From Microvirga terrae (GTDB lineage Bacteria > Pseudomonadota > Alphaproteobacteria > Rhizobiales > Beijerinckiaceae): 64,000 nucleotides of DNA. Below are positions 6,950 through 13,999 of the stretch, piece by piece (position 1 is the first letter of the stretch; each line of letters begins with the position of its first letter). The stretch is from positions 3,656,001 to 3,720,000 of the forward strand of contig NZ_CP102845.1 in the NCBI RefSeq assembly GCF_013307435.2. The letters are read 5' to 3'. The notes beneath the pieces were generated by a model. The model was not told the origin of the DNA and ran no database searches. It worked only from the letters and a program-made list of their open reading frames with translations. The position numbers and the translations under genes are program-made.

Positions 6950-8125
6950 CTAGGGTTGCCGCTCCTGCCCCGAAGCCGCGCGCCCGTAGCCGACCGCCTC
7001 GCGCTTCTCGTCGTCCGACAGGAACGCCGCCGCCGAGACGCGGCGCCACAGGCTCTCGCGCTCGTCGGCGAGCGCTTCGATGGCGTCGAGGTCGGGTTCG
7101 AGCGCAAGCGCATCGCCGTAGGCCGGGCCGAGCCAGTGCGCCAGGGATTCCGCCGTGCGCTTGACGAGCGGGATCACCGTCTGGCGGTAGAAGGCGCGGT
7201 TGGCTTCCGCGTAGTTGGCATGCGTGCTGTCGCCCGGCAGGCCGAGCAGCAGCGGCGGCACCCCGAAGGCGAGCGCGATCTCGCGGGCGGCCGCCGCCTT
7301 CGCGTCGACGAAGTCCATGTCCTTCGGCGAGAGCGACAGGGGCCGCCAGTCGAGCCCGCCTTCGAGGAGCAGTGGACGGCCCGCATTGCCGGCGCCCTGG
7401 TAGTTCGCCTCGAGCTCCCCTTTCAGCCGGTCGAACTGCTGGTCCGTCAGGCTCGGGCCGCCGACCACGAGGGCGCCGGACGGCCGGGCCGCGTTGTCGA
7501 GGAGCGCCTTGTTCCAGGCGCCCGCCGCGTTGTGGATGTCGAGCGCGGTCGCGGCCGCCTCCATGGGCGAGAGGCCGTAATGGTCGTCCGCCGGATGGAA
7601 CAGGCTGAGGTGCAGGATCGGCGACGGCGCCTCGTCGCCGCCGGTCGCGAAGCGGATCGTCTGTGCGCCGACCGCGTATTCGTAGGCGGCCGGCCAGCCA
7701 TCCGCATCGGGCACCACGCGCATCCTATCGGGCCGCAGCGCGTGGAGCTCCTGCGGCGCCCCGTCGACGCTCACCGCCTCCACATAGGCGTTGCCGGACA
7801 CCATGAGATGGCCGTAGACGCCCTCCAGGAATCGCTGCCCGCCCTCGCGGGCGTTGGGCCGCGCCAGCAGGGCGAGGAGAGGATGGGCGGCAAGCTCGCG
7901 GCCCTGGTCCTTGAGCACCAGGGGCAGCGCGGCCGCCGCCTCGCTCACGAGCCGCACGGCGCGATGCACCACGGCGTTCTTCTGGAACCCCTCGCGGGAG
8001 AGCGCCGCATAGTCGCGCGGCGTCCACACGGCGCGCCCCGCCCCATAGAGCGCGACGGCGCGCTGCACCCGCGACGCCTTGGCCTCGGACGGCGCCCGGG
8101 GCCTGCGGAAGAATCGATCGAACAT
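6950..8125 (-). CDS. Phage/GTA portal protein (HK97-type, gp3-like)
   Basis: A 391-aa portal protein of the HK97/SPP1-like family. Portals form the dodecameric ring through which DNA enters the head. The start MFDRFFRRP has an AGGAG ribosome binding site; sequence upstream of it is repeat copy 8 read as peptide. Typical stretches include VVHRAVRLVSEAAAALPL near residue 50, LHALRPDRMRVV near 135 and the clip/stem region with REIALAFGVPPLLLGLPGD near residues 270-290, followed by NYAEANRAFYRQTVIPL. It lies between the terminase and protease genes as in GTA clusters. Confidence 0.93.
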   Translation of the reverse strand: MFDRFFRRPRAPSEAKASRVQRAVALYGAGRAVWTPRDYAALSREGFQKNAVVHRAVRLVSEAAAALPLVLKDQGRELAAHPLLALLARPNAREGGQRFLEGVYGHLMVSGNAYVEAVSVDGAPQELHALRPDRMRVVPDADGWPAAYEYAVGAQTIRFATGGDEAPSPILHLSLFHPADDHYGLSPMEAAATALDIHNAAGAWNKALLDNAARPSGALVVGGPSLTDQQFDRLKGELEANYQGAGNAGRPLLLEGGLDWRPLSLSPKDMDFVDAKAAAAREIALAFGVPPLLLGLPGDSTHANYAEANRAFYRQTVIPLVKRTAESLAHWLGPAYGDALALEPDLDAIEALADERESLWRRVSAAAFLSDDEKREAVGYGRAASGQERQP

Positions 8126-8182
8126 GAAAAGCTCCTGCCCGGAATGGGGCATGCAGAGGTGGGACATGACATCAGCGCGACA

Positions 8183-8274
8183 CGTCATGGCCGGGCTTGT
8201 CCCGGCCATCCCGATACGGTGAGGCACGGCGCTTCAAGGCATCGGGATCACCGGGACGAGCCCGGTGACGACGT
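8183..8274. repeat. Dispersed double-hairpin repeat, copy 8
   Basis: A-B orientation, directly upstream of the portal gene and at the left edge of the gap 8126-8949. In-frame reading of this copy produces the false N-terminal extension of the portal frame. Confidence 0.92.
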
Positions 8275-8377
8275 CGAGGGTATGGTGGGTGATACGAAAA
8301 TGCCTGCCGGTTCTCCACGCTGGCGACAACTTCCGCAGCGGATGCCGAAGAAGGCGGCAGTTTCCGCCCGGTTGTCA

Positions 8378-8406
8378 TTGGACGGTCACAGACCCTGCGG
8401 TAATCT
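8378..8406 (+). promoter_or_regulatory. Putative sigma70-type promoter for the candidate ncRNA
   Basis: TTGGAC (8378-8383), a 17-bp spacer and TAATCT (8401-8406) point rightwards. A transcript would start near 8413 and meet the terminator at 8736-8787. The match is moderate and the assignment is inference. Confidence 0.35.
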
Positions 8407-8412
8407 TTGACC

Positions 8413-8787
8413 GTTGCAGGGGCTTCCGGCGACATTCACGCGCCAGCCGAGCGGGTCCCCCTCCTCGGCTGGCGCGACCAACAGTTTCTCGGGCTCGGCC
8501 GTCCTTTCTCCTATTCGGGACGGCATGAGGCAGATGGCGGGGCGGAGCGGCACGGATGGACTGCCATCCGCCCCGGCCCTGCAGCCGGACCCGGGCGCCC
8601 GTCCGTTCCGGCGCCATGCTCCTTTGGAGACACGCTCGCCCGAAAGGCTCACCCCATCAGGAGACGTTGAGCATCGCCGCGCGCCGCTTACCTTAACGGC
8701 TGTGGCTCCATCTCTTGCCCCTACGGGAGTCACGGCGCCCCGGCCGATGCGTGCGTGAACACCGTCCTTCGGCTGGGGCGTTTTTTT
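8413..8787 (+). ncRNA. Candidate structured ncRNA (~375 nt) in the portal-terminase gap
   Basis: The segment lies on the strand opposite the GTA genes and has no convincing protein in any frame. It contains a row of hairpins: 8393-8421 (CCCTGC with GCAGGG, starting just before the predicted transcript), 8439-8451 with 8464-8476 (13-bp perfect stem), 8499-8504 with 8518-8523, 8553-8559 with 8564-8570, and 8702-8709 with 8726-8733. It ends in a 12-bp stem plus T7 terminator. A plausible promoter lies just upstream. It lacks the conserved motifs of RNase P RNA, tmRNA, SRP RNA and cobalamin riboswitches. The RNA call is inference from promoter, structure and terminator together. Confidence 0.35.
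8736..8787 (+). terminator. Strong Rho-independent terminator, plus strand
   Basis: A 12-bp stem with one G-T pair (8736-8747 with 8769-8780) is followed by T7 (8781-8787). The loop is 21 nt. No annotated plus-strand gene precedes it, so it must end an unannotated transcript or be a relic. Confidence 0.75.
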
Positions 8788-8821
8788 CGAATGCTTCGGG
8801 CCGGCCATCGCACCCTTCCCA

Positions 8822-8912
8822 CGTCATGGCCGGCCCTGTGCCGGCCATCCCGATTGATCGAAGCGCAACGCCCTTCGGATCGAGATCACCGGGACGAGCC
8901 CGGTGATGACGT
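8822..8912. repeat. Dispersed double-hairpin repeat, copy 9
   Basis: A-B orientation. It lies between the plus-strand terminator at 8787 and the end of the large terminase gene. Confidence 0.92.
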
Positions 8913-8949
8913 GGAGGTTGATCGACGGGTTCGCGCGACAACCTCCCCC

Positions 8950-10335
8950 TCACAGCACGCGCACCCGCGGCTCGCGCCGCTCGCGCAGCATCAGCTCCGT
9001 CAGGGCCCAGACGAGCGCGTCGAGGCGGTCGGGTGAGCGGCCGGAGGTGAGGCCGCCGGGGCCGAAATCGCACATCTCGTCCTCGAGCTCCGGCAGCGCG
9101 CCCACGTGGCGCACGCGGTTCTGCGCGTAGAGCACCGAGACCGGCTCCGCGCGCAGATACTTTCCGCGCGTGGCGCGCACGCTCACCACCGGCACGGACG
9201 GATCGACCTCGCGGATCACGCCGGTCGCCATCTCGCCGCCCTGGTTCGTCTCGACCACGAGCGCATCGGCCTCGAGCCTGCGATAGAGCGCCACCGCCTT
9301 CGCGGCCCAGTCCGGCGGCTTCAGGCCCGACGCGGTCGCGTCCTCCAGCACATGGGCCGTGCCGGCATCGTCCACGCCCGCCGCGACGATCCCGCAGGCA
9401 TCCGCCCGCTTCGACGACGAGGCTGGCGGATCGACCGCCACGACAATGCGCGCGAGCGGCGGTGCCGACGCAACGCGGTTGCCTTCGATCATGTCGCGCG
9501 TCCACAGGGCATCCGGGCGGTCCTCGATGATGTCGCCGTCGAGTTCCTGCCGGCCGAGACGCGTGCCCGCATAGCGGCGCATCACCGTGTCGAGGAAGAC
9601 CGGCGCCAGGTTCTCCGCATTGTCGGCGGTGCGCATGCGCGACACCGCCACGGTCGGATCGGCGAGGAAGCGCTTGATGAGCGGGATCGGACGCGGCGTC
9701 GTGGTGACGATCTGGCGCGGATGCGCCCCGAGGCGCAGGCCGAACTGCAGCATGTCCCAGGTCTCCTCCACGTGCCGCCACTTGGCGAGTTCGTCCGCCC
9801 AGGCCGCATCGAATTGCGGGCCGCGCAGCGAATCCGGATCCTCGGCCGAGAACACCTGCGCGACCGCGCCGTTCGCCCATTCGAGCTTGCGCAAGGACGG
9901 CGACCACGCGGGGCGCTCATGGCGCGCGTGGACGGCGAGGATTCCGGCCGGCCCCTCGATCATCACGTTGCGGGCGTCGGAAAACGTCTCGCCGATCAGC
10001 GCGATGCGCCCGGACGCCTGATGGGCGAAATCGGGAGCCCCGAGGGCGATGCCGCGAACCCATTCGGCGCCGGTGCGGGTCTTGCCCGCGCCGCGCCCGC
10101 CGAGCATGAGCCAGACGGACCACGGAGCATGCGCGCGGGAGAGCCCCGGCAGGCGCTGCTCGGGCCGGCAGCGGACCGGCCAATGGCGCAGGACCTGGTC
10201 GAAATCGTCGTCAGACCAGGATGCCGTCGCGTCCGCGAGCCTCCTCTTCCGCGATAACCCGGTCAAGATGGTGAGCAAGTTCGTCGCGCAGCTCGTGGAG
10301 GCTGCGCCTTGGTTGATCGCGAGGCTCGGTGACAT
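8950..10335 (-). CDS. Large terminase subunit (GTA gp2-like)
   Basis: A 461-aa packaging ATPase/nuclease that drives DNA into preformed heads. The Walker A motif LGGRGAGKT is at residues ~78-86, a Walker B-like DAAWADE at ~176-182, the TTTPRP coupling motif near 211-216, and the nuclease region starts with VVAVDPPAS near 298-306. Sequences such as MLGGRGAGKTRTGAEW and GDIIEDRPDALW are typical of RcGTA gp2 relatives. The ATG at 10335 overlaps the small-subunit-like gene by 125 bases; an internal TTG start near 10280 would remove most of that overlap and cannot be excluded. Confidence 0.93.
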   Translation of the reverse strand: MSPSLAINQGAASTSCATNLLTILTGLSRKRRLADATASWSDDDFDQVLRHWPVRCRPEQRLPGLSRAHAPWSVWLMLGGRGAGKTRTGAEWVRGIALGAPDFAHQASGRIALIGETFSDARNVMIEGPAGILAVHARHERPAWSPSLRKLEWANGAVAQVFSAEDPDSLRGPQFDAAWADELAKWRHVEETWDMLQFGLRLGAHPRQIVTTTPRPIPLIKRFLADPTVAVSRMRTADNAENLAPVFLDTVMRRYAGTRLGRQELDGDIIEDRPDALWTRDMIEGNRVASAPPLARIVVAVDPPASSSKRADACGIVAAGVDDAGTAHVLEDATASGLKPPDWAAKAVALYRRLEADALVVETNQGGEMATGVIREVDPSVPVVSVRATRGKYLRAEPVSVLYAQNRVRHVGALPELEDEMCDFGPGGLTSGRSPDRLDALVWALTELMLRERREPRVRVL

Positions 10336-10759
10336 CGAGCGATGAGCCTTCCTGTTGCAGCAGGGCCCGGGCCGCCGCCAGCGTTCTGGCATAGGCGGCG
10401 AGCCGGCGGGCCGTCCTGTCGTGGTCCTTGGCGCGTCCGGTGCGCTGCTCGTCCATGAGCGTGTCGATCTGCGCCCTGGTCGCCTGGGCGAGCGCGCGCG
10501 CCGCATCGTTGACGGACGCCGTGGCGGCCTTGTGGAGACCGGCGATTCCGCCCTGGTCCTTCGCAGCCTTGCTCAGCGCGTTCTCGTTCAGCGCGGCATA
10601 ACGCGGCGGCCAGCCCCAGAGATCGCGCTTCCGGGCGAAGCTGCTCGACGAGATGCCCAGGAATGCCTGGATGTCCGGCAGATGCTTGTCCGGCTGGCGG
10701 GCATAGATCTCCCAGGCCTGCTGCTTCTGCTCGTCGGAAATGTCGATTCTCTGGCCCAT
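10211..10759 (-). CDS. Small terminase-like DNA-binding protein (GTA gp1-like)
   Basis: A 182-aa hydrophilic, helical protein. The N-terminus (QKQQAWEIYARQ...LPDIQAFLGISSSSFARKRDLWGW, residues ~11-52) reads as a helix-turn-helix, the rest as alpha-helical with heptad-like spacing. Position directly before the large terminase fits gp1/TerS, which binds DNA and feeds the large subunit. The assignment rests on synteny plus the HTH-like start rather than strong similarity. A promoter/terminator pair lies upstream, and a hairpin ending in U6 stops only 13 bases before the ATG. Confidence 0.6.
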   Translation of the reverse strand: MGQRIDISDEQKQQAWEIYARQPDKHLPDIQAFLGISSSSFARKRDLWGWPPRYAALNENALSKAAKDQGGIAGLHKAATASVNDAARALAQATRAQIDTLMDEQRTGRAKDHDRTARRLAAYARTLAAARALLQQEGSSLDVTEPRDQPRRSLHELRDELAHHLDRVIAEEEARGRDGILV

Positions 10760-10772
10760 GGATCATGCCAAT

Positions 10773-10804
10773 AAAAAACCGCCCAAGCGGGGGCGCTTGA
10801 GCGG
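10773..10804 (-). terminator. Terminator hairpin in the leader of the terminase genes
   Basis: An 11-bp stem with one mismatch (10779-10789 with 10794-10804, loop GGGG) is followed on the minus strand by T6 (10778-10773). It points towards the terminase genes and lies between their predicted promoter and their first start codon. Confidence 0.75.
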
Positions 10805-10864
10805 CGGAGGTTGCACCGAGCGGTGAATGCGGGGGCTTGATTCACACTTCGTCAGTGTTCACGT

Positions 10865-10893
10865 TTTGTACTCTAAGAGCGTCGCGCTGTCAA
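10865..10893 (-). promoter_or_regulatory. Sigma70-type promoter upstream of the GTA-like cluster
   Basis: On the minus strand TTGACA (10893-10888), a 17-bp spacer and TACAAA (10870-10865) form a near-consensus housekeeping promoter. The transcript would start near 10858 and reach the leader terminator after ~85 nt. Confidence 0.55.
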
Positions 10894-10978
10894 GGGGAAA
10901 ATTCCTGTCCGGAATCGGACGCCAGGGGCATGCGCTCCTGGAGAAGGCCGCCTTCCTCGTCCTGCGACCTTCCACGGG

Positions 10979-11068
10979 ATGGCCGGGCCTCATGACCGGC
11001 CATCCCGATCCGGTGAGGCGCGGCGCTCCAGATGATCGGGATCACCGGGACAAGCCCGGTGATGACGT
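10979..11068. repeat. Dispersed double-hairpin repeat, copy 10
   Basis: A-B orientation; the left hairpin loop is altered (CCTCATGACC). First of three tandemly spaced copies upstream of the terminase genes. Confidence 0.88.
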
Positions 11069-11103
11069 GGAGGATGGTGCGGGCCGGTGACGACACCCTC
11101 CTC

Positions 11104-11195
11104 CGTCATGGCCGGCCCCGTGCCGGCCATCCCGATCCGGAAAGGCTCGACGTTCCAATCGATCGGAATCACCGGGACAAGGCCGGTGATGACGT
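11104..11195. repeat. Dispersed double-hairpin repeat, copy 11
   Basis: A-B orientation, 35 bases after copy 10. Confidence 0.92.
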
Positions 11196-11281
11196 GGGAG
11201 GGAGGAACGAGCCAAGTGATAACGGCAGAGCATAGCAGCCCTCTCGGCAACGTGACGCTCCCCGCCCTGCGCCCCCTCCGC

Positions 11282-11374
11282 CTGTCATGGCCGGGCTCGT
11301 GCCGGCCATCCCGATGCGGTGAGGCTCGGCGTTCACGACGATCGAGATCACCGGCACAAGGCCGGTGATGACGT
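11282..11374. repeat. Dispersed double-hairpin repeat, copy 12
   Basis: A-B orientation, last copy of the dense series. With copies 10 and 11 it occupies most of the gap 10894-11581; the remaining ~200 bp before 11582 show no gene. Confidence 0.92.
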
Positions 11375-11581
11375 CGAAGGTGGGACGCGCCCAGCGATGA
11401 TCCGGATAGAGACGTCAAGGAGCGTTCGCGAATGTTCCGGAATGGCCAGGAATTTAAGGATAGTGTCACAGGTTTCCTGGACGGAATCAGAACAAGTGGC
11501 CAATGAACGGGAAACCTCGATTCCGTTCCATGCAAGTCGGGAATGGCCGCATTCGGCAGGTGAATTCCGGCCCGGTGCCGG

Positions 11582-12688
11582 TCAGTCCCGTCGGCCTCCG
11601 AGCGGCGACGCGAGGCTCATGATTCGCGACACGAGTTCGGCCTGCCGATTCGTCTGCGTCTTGCGGTAGATCCCCTCCAGGTGGGTCTTCACCGTCGAGC
11701 GGGCGAGGCCCAGGATGTCGGCGGCGTCGGCCAGGGTATGTCCCTGGAGCACCTGGCCGAGCACCTGCAGCTCGCCGATGGTGAGCCGATAGAGCGAGGC
11801 GGCGCTTGCGAGCGGTGTCGTGAACGCCGCCTCCGGCTCGCGCAGCAGCACCAGGATGGGACTGCCGATCTCCTCCCCGGCCTGGTCCAGCGCGGCCCCG
11901 GTGGCGTGCATCGTTCGTCCCGCCGAGTCGGTCAGGAAGGCGTCGATGCCGTGATGCGTCCTGCCGGTGCTGAACGATCCGAGCGTGCCGAGCAGCCGCA
12001 CGGCCTCCGGGGTCACCCCGACCAGGCGGCCGTTGTGGTCGCGCAGCAGCTTCTGCGAAGCGAGCTCCTGGTCGGCCGCCCGGTTGCGGAACAGCACGGT
12101 GCCGTCGGGCTCGACGATCAGCGCCGCGGTCGCGAGCGCATCGAGGGCCGCGCGCAGGGTTCCGGCCTCGACGCGGCGATGACCGATGACGCCGGAGATG
12201 TCCACCGCGCGCTTGATGTGCGGCGAGAGGAGCCGGGCGAGTTCGAGATCCTCGTCCCCGAAGGCTCCCCGGGCCTCGCTGCCCACGACGCCCCAGGTGG
12301 CGAAACTCGTCACCGTTCGCGTGAGCGGCGTCGTGATGTAATCGAAGATGCCGCGGTCCATGAAGCAGGTGCGCCAGAACCGGCTGCGATGGAGCTCCGG
12401 AAAATCCCGCGTCGTGCAGAGGGGCTGCCCGACCGGGGCGGCCAGACCGATCGGAAGCGCAGGATTGATGTGGACGTTGGCCTGCACCTTGGCGACGAGT
12501 TCGTCGGGCCAGTTGTGGACCGCCGCGATGATCTGCCTGGGCTCGAACGGCTCGTGGACCATCAGGTCGGCCATGACACCGCCGAAGGCCTGCGTGATCT
12601 CACCGAGAACCGCCGGCCAGGCCGAGGTGTCGAGAGCGCAGTCGTAGATGCGGCCGATCAGGTCCGAGAAGGCTTGGTCCGGCTTCAT
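11582..12688 (-). CDS. LuxR-family helix-turn-helix transcriptional regulator
   Basis: A 368-aa regulator. The C-terminal GerE/LuxR HTH is clear (LTIGELQVLGQVLQGHTLADAA near residues 304-325, then LARSTVKTHLEGIYRKTQ). The N-terminal ~200 residues look like an alpha/beta sensing region, and a PAS-like segment (AALIVEPDGTVLFRNRAA, ~190-207) precedes the HTH. The overall layout is like the long LuxR-type regulators common in Rhizobiales and unlike acyl-homoserine-lactone receptors. It stands alone, divergent from the small secreted protein gene at 12909. The ligand and targets are unknown. Confidence 0.85.
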   Translation of the reverse strand: MKPDQAFSDLIGRIYDCALDTSAWPAVLGEITQAFGGVMADLMVHEPFEPRQIIAAVHNWPDELVAKVQANVHINPALPIGLAAPVGQPLCTTRDFPELHRSRFWRTCFMDRGIFDYITTPLTRTVTSFATWGVVGSEARGAFGDEDLELARLLSPHIKRAVDISGVIGHRRVEAGTLRAALDALATAALIVEPDGTVLFRNRAADQELASQKLLRDHNGRLVGVTPEAVRLLGTLGSFSTGRTHHGIDAFLTDSAGRTMHATGAALDQAGEEIGSPILVLLREPEAAFTTPLASAASLYRLTIGELQVLGQVLQGHTLADAADILGLARSTVKTHLEGIYRKTQTNRQAELVSRIMSLASPLGGRRD

Positions 12689-12908
12689 GGAATCCCCCGG
12701 GGCGACGTGAACGACGACGTGCGCGCGAGCACATCCCCACAGCGTAACCGACGCCGAATCGCCGGCCCTCCGCCAAATGGCGGAGGACGGCGCGTTTCGT
12801 CCGATTCATCCTGACCCACGAGCGCTCATCCTCGATTCGATCCTCCGGATCGGGAGCGGCCTGCGGGCGGCTTCCCGATCCCAGACTGGAACCGCGAAGG
12901 GACAGCCG

Positions 12909-13259
12909 ATGAGACATGCACACCTGGCCCTCACCGCCCTCCTGGTCGCAGCGGCGCCACCGGCGATGGCCGGTTCGGCGGCGTTGAACGTGGAGGGCGA
13001 ATGCGGCGCCATCGCCGACGCCGATGGGACCGGGTGCGGCTGCCAGGGACGCTATTTCGCGAGCCGGTTCGGACCGGAGGACGGCGCGGCGGCTCTGCAC
13101 CTGGTGACGCGCAGCTACGTGAGCGAGCCGCGCTCCGCGGCGTCCGTGCTCTACGAGCGCTTCGGCGCCGAGACCCTCAACAGGGTCGCGTCTCGGATCC
13201 TGGACACGCGCGACGATGTGGTCGCCTACTGCCCCATCAGCGTGCACGTCGCGGATTGA
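12909..13259 (+). CDS. Small secreted hypothetical protein
   Basis: A 116-aa protein with a signal peptide (MRHAHLALTALLVAAAPPAMA, ~21 residues) and a mature part with four cysteines, including the CGCQG cluster near residue 40. The mature domain is otherwise helical (SVLYERFGAETLNRVASRIL). An AAGGGAC ribosome binding site supports this start over the upstream frame extension. It is followed after 2 bases by the PQ-loop gene, so the two form an operon. No family recognised. Confidence 0.7.
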   Translation: MRHAHLALTALLVAAAPPAMAGSAALNVEGECGAIADADGTGCGCQGRYFASRFGPEDGAAALHLVTRSYVSEPRSAASVLYERFGAETLNRVASRILDTRDDVVAYCPISVHVAD

Positions 13260-13261
13260 CC

Positions 13262-13606
13262 ATGCCGGTCACGACCGCCGATGCGGCGCTCCTGGTGTTC
13301 ACCGCGTGCAACACGGCCAGGATCCTGGCCTATCTGCCGCAGATCGTGAAGATCAGCCGAGACCGGCAGGGCGCGGCCGCCATCTCGTACACGACCTGGA
13401 CCCTCTTCGGCGTCTCCCATCTGTCCACGGTGGCCTACGCGGTGCTCGTGGTGGATGACTGGCGCATGGCGACGGTCTTCGCCGGCAACACCCTGTGCTG
13501 CGTGCTGATCGTGACCCTGACCGTCTGGAAGCGCCAGGACTACGCCCGGCGCCGGGCACAGGAATGTTCGGTTCCGTACCCCAGGGCGTTCCCGGACCGG
13601 CGGTGA
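13262..13606 (+). CDS. PQ-loop (SemiSWEET-like) membrane protein
   Basis: A 114-aa protein with three predicted membrane helices. A PQ-loop motif YLPQI lies near residues 23-27 in the first helix, followed by a second helix (WTLFGVSHLSTVAYAVLVV) and a third (VFAGNTLCCVLIVTLTVW). Single three-helix units of this kind are SemiSWEETs, which dimerise to move sugars; whether this one transports anything is not shown. The start codon is 2 bases after the previous stop. Confidence 0.7.
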   Translation: MPVTTADAALLVFTACNTARILAYLPQIVKISRDRQGAAAISYTTWTLFGVSHLSTVAYAVLVVDDWRMATVFAGNTLCCVLIVTLTVWKRQDYARRRAQECSVPYPRAFPDRR

Positions 13607-13663
13607 CGCCGCCGCGCCCCGGCCGCTGGCCGCCAGGGCGGCAACCATCGGAGGACCTCGGAC

Positions 13664-13963
13664 ATGATCGTGGGCTGGATCGACCTCATGGGTTATGCCG
13701 CGTCGGGCCTGACGCTGGCGACTTTCGCCCAGCGCACCATGCTGCCCATGCGCGTCATGGCCATCGGGGCCAATGTCTGCTTCATCGGCTACGGGGCGAT
13801 GGGCCCGTTCATCCCGGTTCTCGCCCTGCACGTCATCCTGCTCCCGGTCAATGTCCTGCGCCTTCGCGCGCTCCTGCGCCCGGCCCGGGAGGAGGCCGGG
13901 CTCGCCGGGCAGCGAGCCGGCGATCAACGGTTGATCGCCGGCATCTCCAGCGGCTTGCTCTGA
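13664..13963 (+). CDS. Small YgjV-like inner membrane protein
   Basis: A 99-aa protein with three hydrophobic segments (GYAASGLTLATFAQ, MAIGANVCFIGYGAM, VLALHVILLPVNVLRL). The pattern GWIDLMGYAASxLTLxTF and HVILLPxNxxRL is that of the YgjV-type inner membrane family. It is preceded by a short gap and probably shares an operon with the PQ-loop gene. Role unknown. Confidence 0.65.
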   Translation: MIVGWIDLMGYAASGLTLATFAQRTMLPMRVMAIGANVCFIGYGAMGPFIPVLALHVILLPVNVLRLRALLRPAREEAGLAGQRAGDQRLIAGISSGLL

Positions 13964-13999
13964 GGCTGGCGGCGCGGGCCGGAGCGGCGGGATCGCCGG

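Noticed and set aside
8413..8787. RNase P RNA, tmRNA, SRP RNA or cobalamin riboswitch
   Set aside because: The conserved motifs of these RNAs (such as GAGGAAAGTCC, the two-piece tmRNA tag region, GGAAGCAGCC, or the riboswitch GCCACTG and CCAGGAGACC elements) are absent.
8386..8808. 140-codon minus-strand frame and 87-114-codon plus-strand frames in the portal-terminase gap
   Set aside because: All run through hairpins and the terminator, have no ribosome binding site and no family resemblance; the RNA interpretation fits better.
98..11374. CRISPR-like array
   Set aside because: Repeats are palindromic, irregularly spaced, ~92 bp and separated by genes, with no spacers or cas genes.
11506..11529. 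AACG-N15-GTTCC, an EcfG-like element on the minus strand
   Set aside because: The 15-bp spacer is outside the accepted 16-17 range, and the reading direction leads only into repeats.
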